NCBI RefSeq assembly: GCF_001552535.1
Contig: NZ_BCRJ01000080.1
Span: 1-32,894, forward strand
Origin: Nocardioides jensenii JCM 1364 = NBRC 14755
GTDB taxonomy: Bacteria > Actinomycetota > Actinomycetes > Propionibacteriales > Nocardioidaceae
Direction: 5' to 3'
Length of the DNA: 32,894 bases
Shown: positions 8,687-16,230 of the stretch, one piece after another
How positions within the stretch are numbered: the first letter of the stretch is position 1
Layout of the letters: each line of letters begins with the position of its first letter
Notes under the pieces: model-generated
Seen by the model: only the letters and a program-made list of their open reading frames with translations
What the model was told of the DNA's origin: nothing
Databases searched by the model: none
Program-made: the position numbers and the translations under genes

Positions 8687-8748
8687 TTGCTGCCGGTCCC
8701 CCACGGACACGGCACGCGGTTGCTGCCGGTCCCCCACAGACACGGCAC
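8687..8748 (-). repeat. Two tandem 29-bp repeats forming hairpins in a leader
   Basis: Two direct copies (8687-8715 and 8720-8748) differ at one base and are spaced by 33 bp. On the minus strand each folds as TGCCG-t-GTC, a 7-nt loop rich in G (YGTGGGG), then GAC-CGGCA: eight pairs with a one-base bulge. The only difference between copies falls in the loop. They lie between a predicted promoter and the start of the Tat-exported protein gene, so they would be the first structures in its mRNA. Confidence 0.6.
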
Positions 8749-8761
8749 ACTGCGCACGATC

Positions 8762-8790
8762 AAACTAGGGCAGAAATCCGGCGCCGCCAA
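8762..8790 (-). promoter_or_regulatory. Predicted sigma70-type promoter for the Tat-exported protein gene
   Basis: On the minus strand TTGGCG (complement of 8785-8790) and TAGTTT (complement of 8762-8767) are separated by 17 nt. Transcription would begin near 8755, leaving a leader of about 100 nt that contains the tandem hairpins. It sits between the stop of the HprK-like gene (8819) and the start at 8657, so this gene and the two after it can be expressed separately from the kinase. Confidence 0.45.
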
Positions 8791-8818
8791 CGAAACAGGA
8801 CAAACTGCACCGACAGGA

Positions 8819-10042
8819 CTAGACCGCACCGCGTTCGAGAAGTCCGATCGCGACCAGCTCGTCCACCAGCCGCTCGACGAGCTGGGACGAGTCGCTGGAG
8901 TGCGGTGCGCCAAACTCCGCCACCAACGCGTCGGTGAGCACGCCGAGGTCTGCCGCGTCGCCGCCCACCAGGGTCAAGATCCGGGTCGCCATCGGAGCCA
9001 GCGCGACCAGACGGCCCTCCACGAACGCGACGCCCGCACCGTCCTCGACGTACAGGTCGGTGATCGGTCGACGCGCCACCGACCGTGCACCGGCCGGCTC
9101 AACAGGCGGCGACCCCACCGTCCCGTCGGCACGCAACTCGGCACACAACTGGGCCAACGAGGGCTGCGCGGCCTGCGTTGACGGGGCTCTGGTCGGCTCG
9201 GCGGCGAGCAGTTCGTCGAGCACCGTGACCAGGTCGGCGGCTCCGCGGTAGGAGACCACCTTCACGCCGCGGGCCGCGTGCACGGCATTGGCGAGGAAGG
9301 TCAGCGGCTGCTCCAGCGCCGCGAGGTGGGAGGTCTGCTCGCCCAGCATCGCGATGGCCTCGGGGGTCGACACCTCCTGCACGGTCGGCACTTCCGGGCC
9401 GTCCTCGGAGCGGTTCAGCAGCACAATCGTGGTCAGGGTCAGGGCGGCCGGTGCCCGACGCAGGCCCAACTCGGCCGGTGGATGCTGCACCTTCCCCCGT
9501 TGACTTCCCTCGGCGAAGAGCGAGACCGGCTTGGGATAGGCCCTGATCTCGAGTGACGCGGTCAGGGCGACTGTCTCGTCCGTGACATAGCTGAAGTGCC
9601 CGCCCAGCGTTTTGGTGGCCGTCGACTTTCCAGCGCCGGAGCGGCCGACCAGCACCGCCGTACGCCCGGTCTGCGGGTGAGCGATCGCCGCGGCGTGCAG
9701 CATCAGCAACTCGCCCTTGCCGGCCGCGACCGCGGCCAGCGTCACCGCAGAGGTCAGGTGTTCCGACACGGTCTGGATCGTGTTGCCGGCCACGTGCCGA
9801 CGGGCCCGCGCGGCGTGGACGACGGCCTCACTGGCATCGAGCAGGGCGTGCACGACCGGCTTGGCATCGTCCGCGATCGGACCGGTCTCGGCCTCACACC
9901 ACGCCCACGCCTGCAGCACGTGCCGCCGGAGCTCCTCGGCCCCTGAGCCGCCGACCCGAATCCGCACCGGAATCCCGAAGGCGTCCACGGTGACGTCGCC
10001 GACGAACGGGTCGTCTTGTCCGGAAACCGCCACGGTGATCAC
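8819..10042 (-). CDS. HPr kinase-like protein with C-terminal PqqD-like domain
   Basis: A 407-residue protein starting at GTG 10042. The central part resembles the C-terminal catalytic domain of HPr kinase/phosphorylase and its relatives: LLMLHAAAI (112-120), a P-loop GRSGAGKST (133-141), then FSYVTDETVAL (150-160), where the acidic pair takes the place of the Walker B-like SDD. Residues about 325-405 form a second module with PqqD-like pattern (FVEGRLVALAPMATRIL, then LVERLVDELVAIGLLERG). The module thus has one fused and one free PqqD-like domain. Related kinases in polysaccharide loci are called HPr-rel-A kinases; their substrates are not established. No HPr or PTS genes occur here. A GTG close to a possible CACACT -10 suggests a very short or absent leader. 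Confidence 0.75.
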   Translation of the reverse strand: MITVAVSGQDDPFVGDVTVDAFGIPVRIRVGGSGAEELRRHVLQAWAWCEAETGPIADDAKPVVHALLDASEAVVHAARARRHVAGNTIQTVSEHLTSAVTLAAVAAGKGELLMLHAAAIAHPQTGRTAVLVGRSGAGKSTATKTLGGHFSYVTDETVALTASLEIRAYPKPVSLFAEGSQRGKVQHPPAELGLRRAPAALTLTTIVLLNRSEDGPEVPTVQEVSTPEAIAMLGEQTSHLAALEQPLTFLANAVHAARGVKVVSYRGAADLVTVLDELLAAEPTRAPSTQAAQPSLAQLCAELRADGTVGSPPVEPAGARSVARRPITDLYVEDGAGVAFVEGRLVALAPMATRILTLVGGDAADLGVLTDALVAEFGAPHSSDSSQLVERLVDELVAIGLLERGAV

Positions 10043-10073
10043 TGCGCGAGCCTAGTGTGAGCGCGGATCTTTC

Positions 10074-10088
10074 GGCCTGGATCAGGCC
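10074..10088. promoter_or_regulatory. Dyad in the divergent kinase/Wzz intergenic region
   Basis: GGCCTG-GAT-CAGGCC is a perfect 6-bp inverted repeat with a 3-nt centre, nearly extended by flanking TTT/AAA. It lies in the 68-nt gap between the divergent HprK-like gene (GTG 10042) and the Wzz/CpsD gene (ATG 10111). It could be an operator for both or a hairpin before the ribosome site of the latter. TAGTGT at 10053-10058 is a possible plus-strand -10. Confidence 0.3.
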
Positions 10089-10110
10089 AAACCGTGAAGG
10101 GCAGCGACAC

Positions 10111-11544
10111 ATGGAACTCAGTGACTACTTGCGCATGCTGCGCAACTACTGGATCGGCGTACTCGTCATCACCGCTGCCGTGGTGGCCGCTGCCGGCGTC
10201 TACAACGTCACCCAGCCCAAGGTGTACGCCGCCAATGCGAACGGCTTCGTGAGCATCGGCAGCGGCAGCGACCCCGCTCTGGCCTCGGTCGGCGACAGCC
10301 TGGCCAAGTCGCGGGCCAAGTCCTTCGTCGACATCGCCGAGAGCCGCGCCACCGCCCAAGAGGTGATCGACACCCTCGGGCTCGACACCACGACCTCGTC
10401 GCTGATCGGGAGCATCACGGTCGAGCAGCCCGAAGACACCGTGTCGATCAAGATCACCGCCGCAGCTGACACTCCCCAGGAAGCGCAGGCGCTCGCGGAC
10501 GCATGGATCCAGGCGCTCGCGCGTCAGGTGAAGTCGATCGAGAACCCCAACGACGCCAACGACCAGGCCATCCGTGTCGTGGCCGTCGAGTCCGCCGAGC
10601 TCCCCGGCTCGCCGGTCTCACCGAAGGTGGAGCGCAACCTCGGGCTCGGCCTGGTGCTCGGGCTCATGCTCGGCTTCGGCTATGCGTTGCTGCGCAGCCA
10701 GTTCGATCGGCGCATACGCTCGGCTGCCACGGTCGAGAAGGAGTTCGGCGTCTCCGTCGTCGGCCTGATCCCCACGGCACGGGTGCTGGCACGCGACGTC
10801 GGCCGCACCGCCATGCTCGCCGTCAACTCCACCAGCGAGAACCGCAGCGATCAGTCCGCCGCCGAGGCATTCCGCAAGCTGCGCACCAATCTGCAGTTCA
10901 TGTCGGTCGACGATCCGCCGCGCGTCATCGTGCTGACCAGTCCCAAGCCCGGCGACGGCAAGTCAACGATCGCGGCGAACCTCGCCGCGGCCATTGCCGC
11001 CTCCGGCAGCCCGGTCATCCTCGTGGACGGCGACCTGCGCCGACCCACCGTCGCCGACTCCTTCGACCTCGTCGAGGGCGCCGGCCTGACCGACGTACTC
11101 GTTGGCCGGGTCGAGATCGACGACGTGCTGCAACAGCACGGCACCCTGGAGAACCTGCAGGTCCTGGCAGCCGGCGGCATTCCCCCGAACCCGAGCGAGC
11201 TTCTCGGCTCACAGGCCATGCAGCGATTGCTCACCTCGCTCAGTGAGCGCGCCACGGTCATCATCGACGCGCCACCCCTGCTGCCGGTCACCGACGGTGC
11301 CGTGCTGACTGCCGTCACCGACGGCGCCTTCGTCGTGATCTCCTCCGGCAAGACGCTCGACACCGAGCTGGCCGCAGCGCTGAGCCACCTCGAGGCCGTG
11401 CACGGCAAGGCGCTCGGCGTCATCTTCAACGGGATGCCGGCGCGTGACGTCTACTCCTCCTACTACTACCGCTCCGACGAGGGCACGCACAAAGACACTG
11501 GTGCCGCTCCCCGATCTCGAGCAGCCAGCGTCACGGTGCACTGA
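10111..11544 (+). CDS. Wzz/CpsD-type polysaccharide tyrosine autokinase
   Basis: A 477-residue membrane protein. Order: Wzz chain-length domain starting LSDYLRMLRNYW with TM1 (about 14-32), an extracytoplasmic loop, TM2 (about 176-195), and a cytoplasmic BY-kinase domain. The kinase has Walker A SPKPGDGKST (277-286), Walker A' VILVDGDLRRP (302-312) and Walker B VIIDAPPLL. The tail carries a tyrosine cluster (VYSSYYYRS), the usual autophosphorylation site. Such proteins control length and export of surface polysaccharides. ATG 10111 is preferred to one 18 codons upstream because the Wzz domain starts there and GAAGGG lies 9-10 nt before it. No glycosyltransferases or flippase are in the window, so the polymer cannot be named. 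Confidence 0.9.
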   Translation: MELSDYLRMLRNYWIGVLVITAAVVAAAGVYNVTQPKVYAANANGFVSIGSGSDPALASVGDSLAKSRAKSFVDIAESRATAQEVIDTLGLDTTTSSLIGSITVEQPEDTVSIKITAAADTPQEAQALADAWIQALARQVKSIENPNDANDQAIRVVAVESAELPGSPVSPKVERNLGLGLVLGLMLGFGYALLRSQFDRRIRSAATVEKEFGVSVVGLIPTARVLARDVGRTAMLAVNSTSENRSDQSAAEAFRKLRTNLQFMSVDDPPRVIVLTSPKPGDGKSTIAANLAAAIAASGSPVILVDGDLRRPTVADSFDLVEGAGLTDVLVGRVEIDDVLQQHGTLENLQVLAAGGIPPNPSELLGSQAMQRLLTSLSERATVIIDAPPLLPVTDGAVLTAVTDGAFVVISSGKTLDTELAAALSHLEAVHGKALGVIFNGMPARDVYSSYYYRSDEGTHKDTGAAPRSRAASVTVH

Positions 11545-11578
11545 GTCCCGGTCGGTTCTCCCTCTGGCGGGCCGGGAC
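11545..11578 (+). terminator. Weak hairpin after the Wzz/CpsD gene
   Basis: GTCCCGG (11545-11551) and CCGGGAC (11572-11578) form a 7-bp stem around a 20-nt loop directly after the stop codon. There is no T tract, so it is only a candidate terminator between this gene and the convergent VOC gene. Confidence 0.3.
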
Positions 11579-11629
11579 GACCTGGACAGGGCAATGCGGC
11601 CATCCACGGCCAAGCCTTGTCGGCCTCAT

Positions 11630-12148
11630 CTACAAGTCGCGGATCGGATTCCGCCCATCCCATCCCACGGCCGCCGCGGCGATCTGTTCGTACAGCCCGA
11701 TGACGTCGGGGTCAGCCCGCACGATCTCCGTCATGCATCCCAAGGAGGCGAACGTGTCGACGTAAGCCACAGGTGTGCCACCGAATTCCAGGTCCATTCC
11801 GATCTCGAATCCATCGTCGAGGTATCCCTGGCGAGCGGCCTCGAAGTCCTCCACGGGAGTGCAGATGTGGTGGAAGCCGCCCTGACTCGGCCCGAAGACA
11901 TCGCGGTAGACGCTCGGCCCATCATTGTGCTGCTGTATCAGCTCGACGTGGATCGATCCCAACTGCGCGAAAGCGATGCTGATGTCGAGATCGGTCTTCC
12001 TGCCTCGATAGGTGACGGGCAGGTCGTCGACGTGCCTGAGCACCAGGAACGGGCCGGTCTGCTTGGTTGCCAGCCACGACTTCATGGCCACGTCGATGTC
12101 GTCGACGACGAAGTTGATCTGCACGATTTCGCCAACTGTGACGGTCAT
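11630..12148 (-). CDS. VOC-superfamily (glyoxalase-like) protein
   Basis: A 172-residue single-domain-length VOC protein of the glyoxalase_4 type: the opening strand EIVQINFVVDDIDVAMKSW, a central IHVELIQQ, and the second half-module GFHHICTPVEDFEAARQGYLDDGFEIG. VOC enzymes include dioxygenases, epimerases and lyases acting on small metabolites. ATG 12148 is preceded by GGAGAG at 6 nt; the frame continues 25 codons upstream without similarity. It is the last of seven minus-strand genes and follows the luciferase-like gene by 25 nt, so it most likely acts on an intermediate of that pathway. The exact reaction is unknown. Confidence 0.82.
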   Translation of the reverse strand: MTVTVGEIVQINFVVDDIDVAMKSWLATKQTGPFLVLRHVDDLPVTYRGRKTDLDISIAFAQLGSIHVELIQQHNDGPSVYRDVFGPSQGGFHHICTPVEDFEAARQGYLDDGFEIGMDLEFGGTPVAYVDTFASLGCMTEIVRADPDVIGLYEQIAAAAVGWDGRNPIRDL

Positions 12149-12173
12149 CTTCTTCTCTCCTGTGCTGTCGCTG

Positions 12174-13142
12174 TCAGTGCCAGATTGCGGCGAAGCGCTC
12201 GAGTTCACCCGGGATGTCGTCACCGGCAGGCTGGTAGGCGATCTCCGTGGCGCCTTCCTTCTCCATCTTGTCGACCTTGTCGCGCCACCCCTCCGGCGTC
12301 AGCACGAGATCGAGAGAGGTGAGCATGTCGGCGTCCACGAAGCGACTGTCCCGCTCGTTGAGTCCGACCAGGTGATCACGGTGGATGGCAAGGTGCCGAC
12401 GCTCCTCGGGGACCTCGGCGTACGCGTCCAGCCAGGCCTGCCCCTGGGGCAACTGATCCTCGATGCCGCCAAACTCGAGCCCCCAGTGAGCGCTCACCGC
12501 CGCCAGGTGTCCCGCCGCATTCATGACTCGCGGCGAATCGGCTGACTCGCCCGGCTGCAGCACTGTGCCGAATGTGAGGCAGGGGCTCCGGTCGAACCCG
12601 GGGATCGGGTACATCCCGCCGAACGCTCCGTCGGCAACGTTACGGGCGGCTTCCTGTCCCTTGGGTCCCGCAACCGCCAGCATCACTTCCACCTCGATCG
12701 GGAGCCTTGCGAAGCCGGGAGAATGCAGCATCTGGATCAGGTTGCCCTCCCACTCCACCACCTCGCCGCGAAGCAGTGAACGGACCGCGGAAGCGTACGC
12801 GGCCACGTAGGCCCACTTGAGTGGACGCAGGCCCATCGCCAGGCGCGAGGTCATCCCGGTGCCGAAGGTCACGGAGACCCGCTCCGGTCCCACCATGTCG
12901 ACCAGGGACGAGATCGCGGAGGCCGTTGTCATCACCGACCGATTGCTCGGGATCACTCCGGCACCGGCCAGGACGATCGTGCTGGTCCTCTCGGCCGCCC
13001 GGGCCAGCTGCATCCACAGGTCGGGGTACAGCGGGGGTGAGTCATAGAGGAACACCCGCTTGTAGCCCAGGGACTCGGCGAGCTGGATGTGGTCGGGGGT
13101 GTCCATGGATGGCGCGAGTGCGCACGAGAGCTCAACGGTCAT
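12174..13142 (-). CDS. LLM-class flavin- or F420-dependent oxidoreductase
   Basis: A 322-residue luciferase-like TIM-barrel protein. Typical signs are the N-terminal ELSCALAPSMDTPDHIQLAESLGYKR split by a helix, the strand VFLYDSPP, LAGAGVIPSNRS, and SVTFGTGMTSRLAMG, which would contact flavin or F420. Family members oxidise or reduce substrates with FMNH2 or F420. The flavin reductase gene next door, overlapping by 4 nt (ATGA), points to an FMNH2-using monooxygenase. The ATG at 13142 has AGGAGC upstream; the much longer open frame is non-coding. It is one of two LLM enzymes in the operon, so they could act on successive intermediates. Confidence 0.85.
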   Translation of the reverse strand: MTVELSCALAPSMDTPDHIQLAESLGYKRVFLYDSPPLYPDLWMQLARAAERTSTIVLAGAGVIPSNRSVMTTASAISSLVDMVGPERVSVTFGTGMTSRLAMGLRPLKWAYVAAYASAVRSLLRGEVVEWEGNLIQMLHSPGFARLPIEVEVMLAVAGPKGQEAARNVADGAFGGMYPIPGFDRSPCLTFGTVLQPGESADSPRVMNAAGHLAAVSAHWGLEFGGIEDQLPQGQAWLDAYAEVPEERRHLAIHRDHLVGLNERDSRFVDADMLTSLDLVLTPEGWRDKVDKMEKEGATEIAYQPAGDDIPGELERFAAIWH

Positions 13143-13690
13143 GATCGGTTGCTCCTGTTCGTGAGATGCCCGGTCGGGCGGGGGTTCTGGACGTGCAGGG
13201 TGCGGAACTTGCTGTGGTGGAAGACCAAGGGTTCGCGCTGGAGATCCCAGCTGTGGGTGAGCACTTCGAACACGGCGATGATGTGGTCGCCGGCGTCGAA
13301 CTCGGAGTGCGCAATGCACTCGAAGGTGGCGACGCTGCCGTCAATGAGCACGGCGTCCACCCCATCGACGTACCACGGCACGTCCTTGAACCGGTCCCCC
13401 TCACGTGCTGCGAGGCTGCTCGCCACCGAGTCATGCCCGGCGGCCAGGACGCTGATCCCCAGCGACGACCGAGACCGCAGTGCGGGCCACGTCCTGGATG
13501 ACTTCTGAATGCACACCGACACCAGCGGAGGGTCGAGGGAGACCGAAGTGAACGAGCTCGCGACGATGCCGATCGGCACACCGCCATCGAGGCTGCACAG
13601 GGCCGCGAGGCCACTCGGGAAGCACGAGAACGCGTGGCGCAGTTCGGTGACGTCGAGATGCGAGGTCATGGTGATCGCTGACGCTGTCAT
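13139..13690 (-). CDS. Flavin reductase-like protein
   Basis: A 183-residue member of the FMN-binding split-barrel flavin reductase family: FSCFPSGLAALC, the hallmark IGIVASSFTSVSLDPPLVS, and GDHIIAVFEVL. These enzymes use NAD(P)H to supply FMNH2 or FADH2 to partner monooxygenases. The start overlaps the ligase stop and the stop overlaps the LLM start, each by 4 nt, so stoichiometric synthesis with the monooxygenase is likely. The natural partner is one or both LLM proteins of this operon. Confidence 0.88.
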   Translation of the reverse strand: MTASAITMTSHLDVTELRHAFSCFPSGLAALCSLDGGVPIGIVASSFTSVSLDPPLVSVCIQKSSRTWPALRSRSSLGISVLAAGHDSVASSLAAREGDRFKDVPWYVDGVDAVLIDGSVATFECIAHSEFDAGDHIIAVFEVLTHSWDLQREPLVFHHSKFRTLHVQNPRPTGHLTNRSNRS

Positions 13691-15240
13691 TGCTGCTCCT
13701 TTGGACTGACGAGACGGCTCTTGACGACCTTCCCGGATGTGGTGCGTGGAAAGTCGTCCACGAAGTGCACGCGCTTGGGGACCTTGTAGTCCGCGAGCGA
13801 GACGCGGCAGTGGTCCAGCAGATCTGCGGCGCTGAGGTCCTTGCCGCGCGTGATGACGAAGGCCGTTGTGGACTCACCCCAGGTGTCGTCAGGAGTGCCG
13901 ACGACGGCAACATCCGCCACCGCGGGGTGTGTCCGCAGGACCTCTTCGACCTCGTTGGGATAGACGTTGAGCCCGCCGGTGACGATGAGCTCCTTGGTGC
14001 GTCCGACGAGGAAGAAGAAACCCTCCTCGTCCTCGATGGCCAGGTCGCCGGTGTGCAGCCACCCGTCGAGCAGGGTCTCGGCGGTGGCCTCCGGGTTCTG
14101 CCAGTAGCCCGCGAAGACCATCGGTCCCGACAAGAGCAGCTCGCCGGGCTCCCCCGGGGCGCAGGGACGGCCGGTCGCGTCGACGACTCGGGCACTGTTG
14201 AACAGCCCCGGCATGCCGCAGGAACCCGCCTTGCGGAGGTTGTCCTTCTCCTGCAGGTGCAGGTTGACGCCGCCGGTTGCCTCGGTCAAACCGTAGCCCT
14301 GGATGAGTTCCAGGCCGAGTCGGCGTACCTGCTCGATCAGGGGCACCGGCACGGGTGCGCCGCCGCTCTCCACCAGGCGTAGTGACGTGAGATCGGTCGA
14401 CGCGGCGTTGGGATGGTCGAACATCCGCTGCACCATCAGGGGTACTGCGGTGAAGTACGTCGGACGGTGCCGCTCCACGAGAGCGAGGACGGTGGCCGGA
14501 TCGAACTTCCTGACCAGGACCATGCTCCCGCCGCCGAGGAAGGTGCTCATGCAGGCACTGATCAACCCGCCGGTGAAGCACAGGGGGAGGAAGACGATCT
14601 GGCGGTCCCGTCGCGTGCACCCGAAGGAGGTGTTCCAGTTCGTGGCCTGGGCGGCGATGTTGCCGTGGGTGATCATCGCCCCCTTGGGTCGACCAGTCGT
14701 CCCGGAGGTGAACAGGATCGCAGCCACCGTGGACGGGTCTGCGACGTGCTCAGTTGCGATTCGTTCTGTCGCATAAAGGTCACCGAACGACGCCGTTGCC
14801 AGTGGAGAGGGCTCGGGCATCCACACGGTGGCCGGCGACGCACCAGCCTCACGCAGTGCGTAGACCTGCTCGTCGTAGTAGGGCTCGGTGCCCAGCACCT
14901 TGGCGTCGACCGCACCCAGAACGTGCTCCAGCTCGGTCACGGTGAGCCGATTGTTGAGCGGTACGAAGATGGCGCCGATCCGCGTGGTTGCCCAGAACAG
15001 TTCCAGGAATTCGACACGGTTCTCCATCAGGCAGGCGACCCGGTCACCGGCCCCGACACCGGCATCGGCGAGCGAGCCGGCCAGGCCGGTGACACGTGTG
15101 TCGAACTCGCCCCATGTGAACTCGGCGTCTTCGGTGATGATCAGCGGCGCGTCCGGGTCCGCGAGGGCCCACCGGTGGACCCAGTGCCCGGTGCCGGTGG
15201 GGTGCACGGTCGTGGTCTCCTGCAGGGTGCTGGCGCTCAT
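13687..15240 (-). CDS. Acyl-CoA synthetase (AMP-forming ligase)
   Basis: A 517-residue ANL-superfamily ligase with all core motifs: the phosphate loop TSGTTGRPKG (178-187), GYGLTEATGG, HTGDLAIEDEEGFFFLVGR, the hinge and ELIVTGGLNVYPNEVEEVL, and the C-terminal lysine in TTSGKVVKSRL. It forms an acyl-adenylate and then a CoA thioester; the substrate cannot be read from sequence. An ATG at 15240 overlaps the preceding stop by one base (TGATG). In context it probably activates a carboxylic acid made by, or entering, the pathway for degradation. Confidence 0.92.
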   Translation of the reverse strand: MSASTLQETTTVHPTGTGHWVHRWALADPDAPLIITEDAEFTWGEFDTRVTGLAGSLADAGVGAGDRVACLMENRVEFLELFWATTRIGAIFVPLNNRLTVTELEHVLGAVDAKVLGTEPYYDEQVYALREAGASPATVWMPEPSPLATASFGDLYATERIATEHVADPSTVAAILFTSGTTGRPKGAMITHGNIAAQATNWNTSFGCTRRDRQIVFLPLCFTGGLISACMSTFLGGGSMVLVRKFDPATVLALVERHRPTYFTAVPLMVQRMFDHPNAASTDLTSLRLVESGGAPVPVPLIEQVRRLGLELIQGYGLTEATGGVNLHLQEKDNLRKAGSCGMPGLFNSARVVDATGRPCAPGEPGELLLSGPMVFAGYWQNPEATAETLLDGWLHTGDLAIEDEEGFFFLVGRTKELIVTGGLNVYPNEVEEVLRTHPAVADVAVVGTPDDTWGESTTAFVITRGKDLSAADLLDHCRVSLADYKVPKRVHFVDDFPRTTSGKVVKSRLVSPKEQQ

Positions 15241-16208
15241 CACGACCCCACCAGGGCTGGGTCCAACCCGGCACCAGCGGCGTTGGGTAGCGAGCGGTAG
15301 CGGCGCCGGTACGCGGAGGGAGCCCAGTTGTCATGGTCCTCCCCCCACGCGTGGCGGCCGTTGAACGTCCATTCCACCAGGGCGTTGACACACCAGATGT
15401 TGGGGTTGAGCAGGATGCCGAAGGCGTTCTTGGCCTCACCGACAGCTTCGAGGGTGCGGCCGATCTCATCGGTGCCGGTGATCTGGATGCGGGTCGGGTT
15501 GCCGTGCCCGTCGCGTGCCAGGACGCGGCGTACGCCCGTGGACATGGGGCTCCAGACGCCGTCCAGTCTCAAGTGGCCATGGGCGATCTCACACTCCCCT
15601 GAGTTCCGCTCCCAGGCCAGCACGTGGAATCCGGTGTCGGCCGACTCGCTCGCGAAGGAGTAGCCGGCGTACGCGCCGCCCCGTTTCATGATCGTCTTTC
15701 CAAAGCCGCCACGCCGGCCCCACGAGCGGTCGCGGAAGCCGAAGTCGTCGACCTCGATGACCTCACCGTCGAGGGTGATCGTGCCCTGGACGTGGCACGG
15801 CTGGTCGAGGTGGCCGTGTCCCGTGTGGTGCGGCGAGGTGAGGCCGGTGAAGGTCAGGTCGAGCGCGACGTCTTCGCCGTCGGGATCCTGATAGGTGACC
15901 TGGTACGTCGACTGGGGCTCCACGGTCTTGTAGGCAAGGCCGTTCGGCAGGGTGAGGTCGCTCAGCGGCTGGTCCGGCAACGTGAGATGCCAGGATTGGC
16001 GCGCATATCGGGCAGTCGGGATCTGGTCCCCGGTCTCGTCCCAGATGAAGACGGCACATGCGGCGACACCCTGGTTGGGGCGGAAGAACGGATAGACCTG
16101 TCCGCTGAGTCGACGCCCGGGCACGCTGAACGTGTACCAGGAGGTCTCGGTCCAGAATGGGTCGTCGTCCTTGGGGACGTGGAAGTTGTCATCGGGGTGG
16201 TCGCTCAT
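15240..16208 (-). CDS. CrtC/AttH-like (DUF7064-type) protein
   Basis: A 322-residue soluble protein resembling the double-lipocalin CrtC (hydroxyneurosporene synthase)/AttH superfamily. The family sign is the segment VDDFGFRDRSWGRRG near the middle, plus FTGLTSPHHTGHGHLDQPCHVQGTI and a Trp-rich C-terminus. CrtC hydrates isolated double bonds of carotenoid precursors, and relatives of this type often lie in terpenoid, steroid or aromatic catabolic loci without known activity. No signal peptide is visible. It is 22 nt downstream of the phosphotransferase gene and one base overlaps the ligase. A hydratase or binding role for a hydrophobic substrate is plausible but inferred. Confidence 0.7.
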   Translation of the reverse strand: MSDHPDDNFHVPKDDDPFWTETSWYTFSVPGRRLSGQVYPFFRPNQGVAACAVFIWDETGDQIPTARYARQSWHLTLPDQPLSDLTLPNGLAYKTVEPQSTYQVTYQDPDGEDVALDLTFTGLTSPHHTGHGHLDQPCHVQGTITLDGEVIEVDDFGFRDRSWGRRGGFGKTIMKRGGAYAGYSFASESADTGFHVLAWERNSGECEIAHGHLRLDGVWSPMSTGVRRVLARDGHGNPTRIQITGTDEIGRTLEAVGEAKNAFGILLNPNIWCVNALVEWTFNGRHAWGEDHDNWAPSAYRRRYRSLPNAAGAGLDPALVGS

Positions 16209-16230
16209 TGCGACTCCTTTCGGGAGAGCC

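Noticed and set aside
6345..10042. Lasso-peptide or other RiPP cluster, suggested by PqqD-like and HprK-like proteins
   Set aside because: No asparagine-synthetase-like cyclase, leader peptidase, radical SAM enzyme or short precursor gene is present; the Wzz/CpsD neighbour favours a surface-polysaccharide context.
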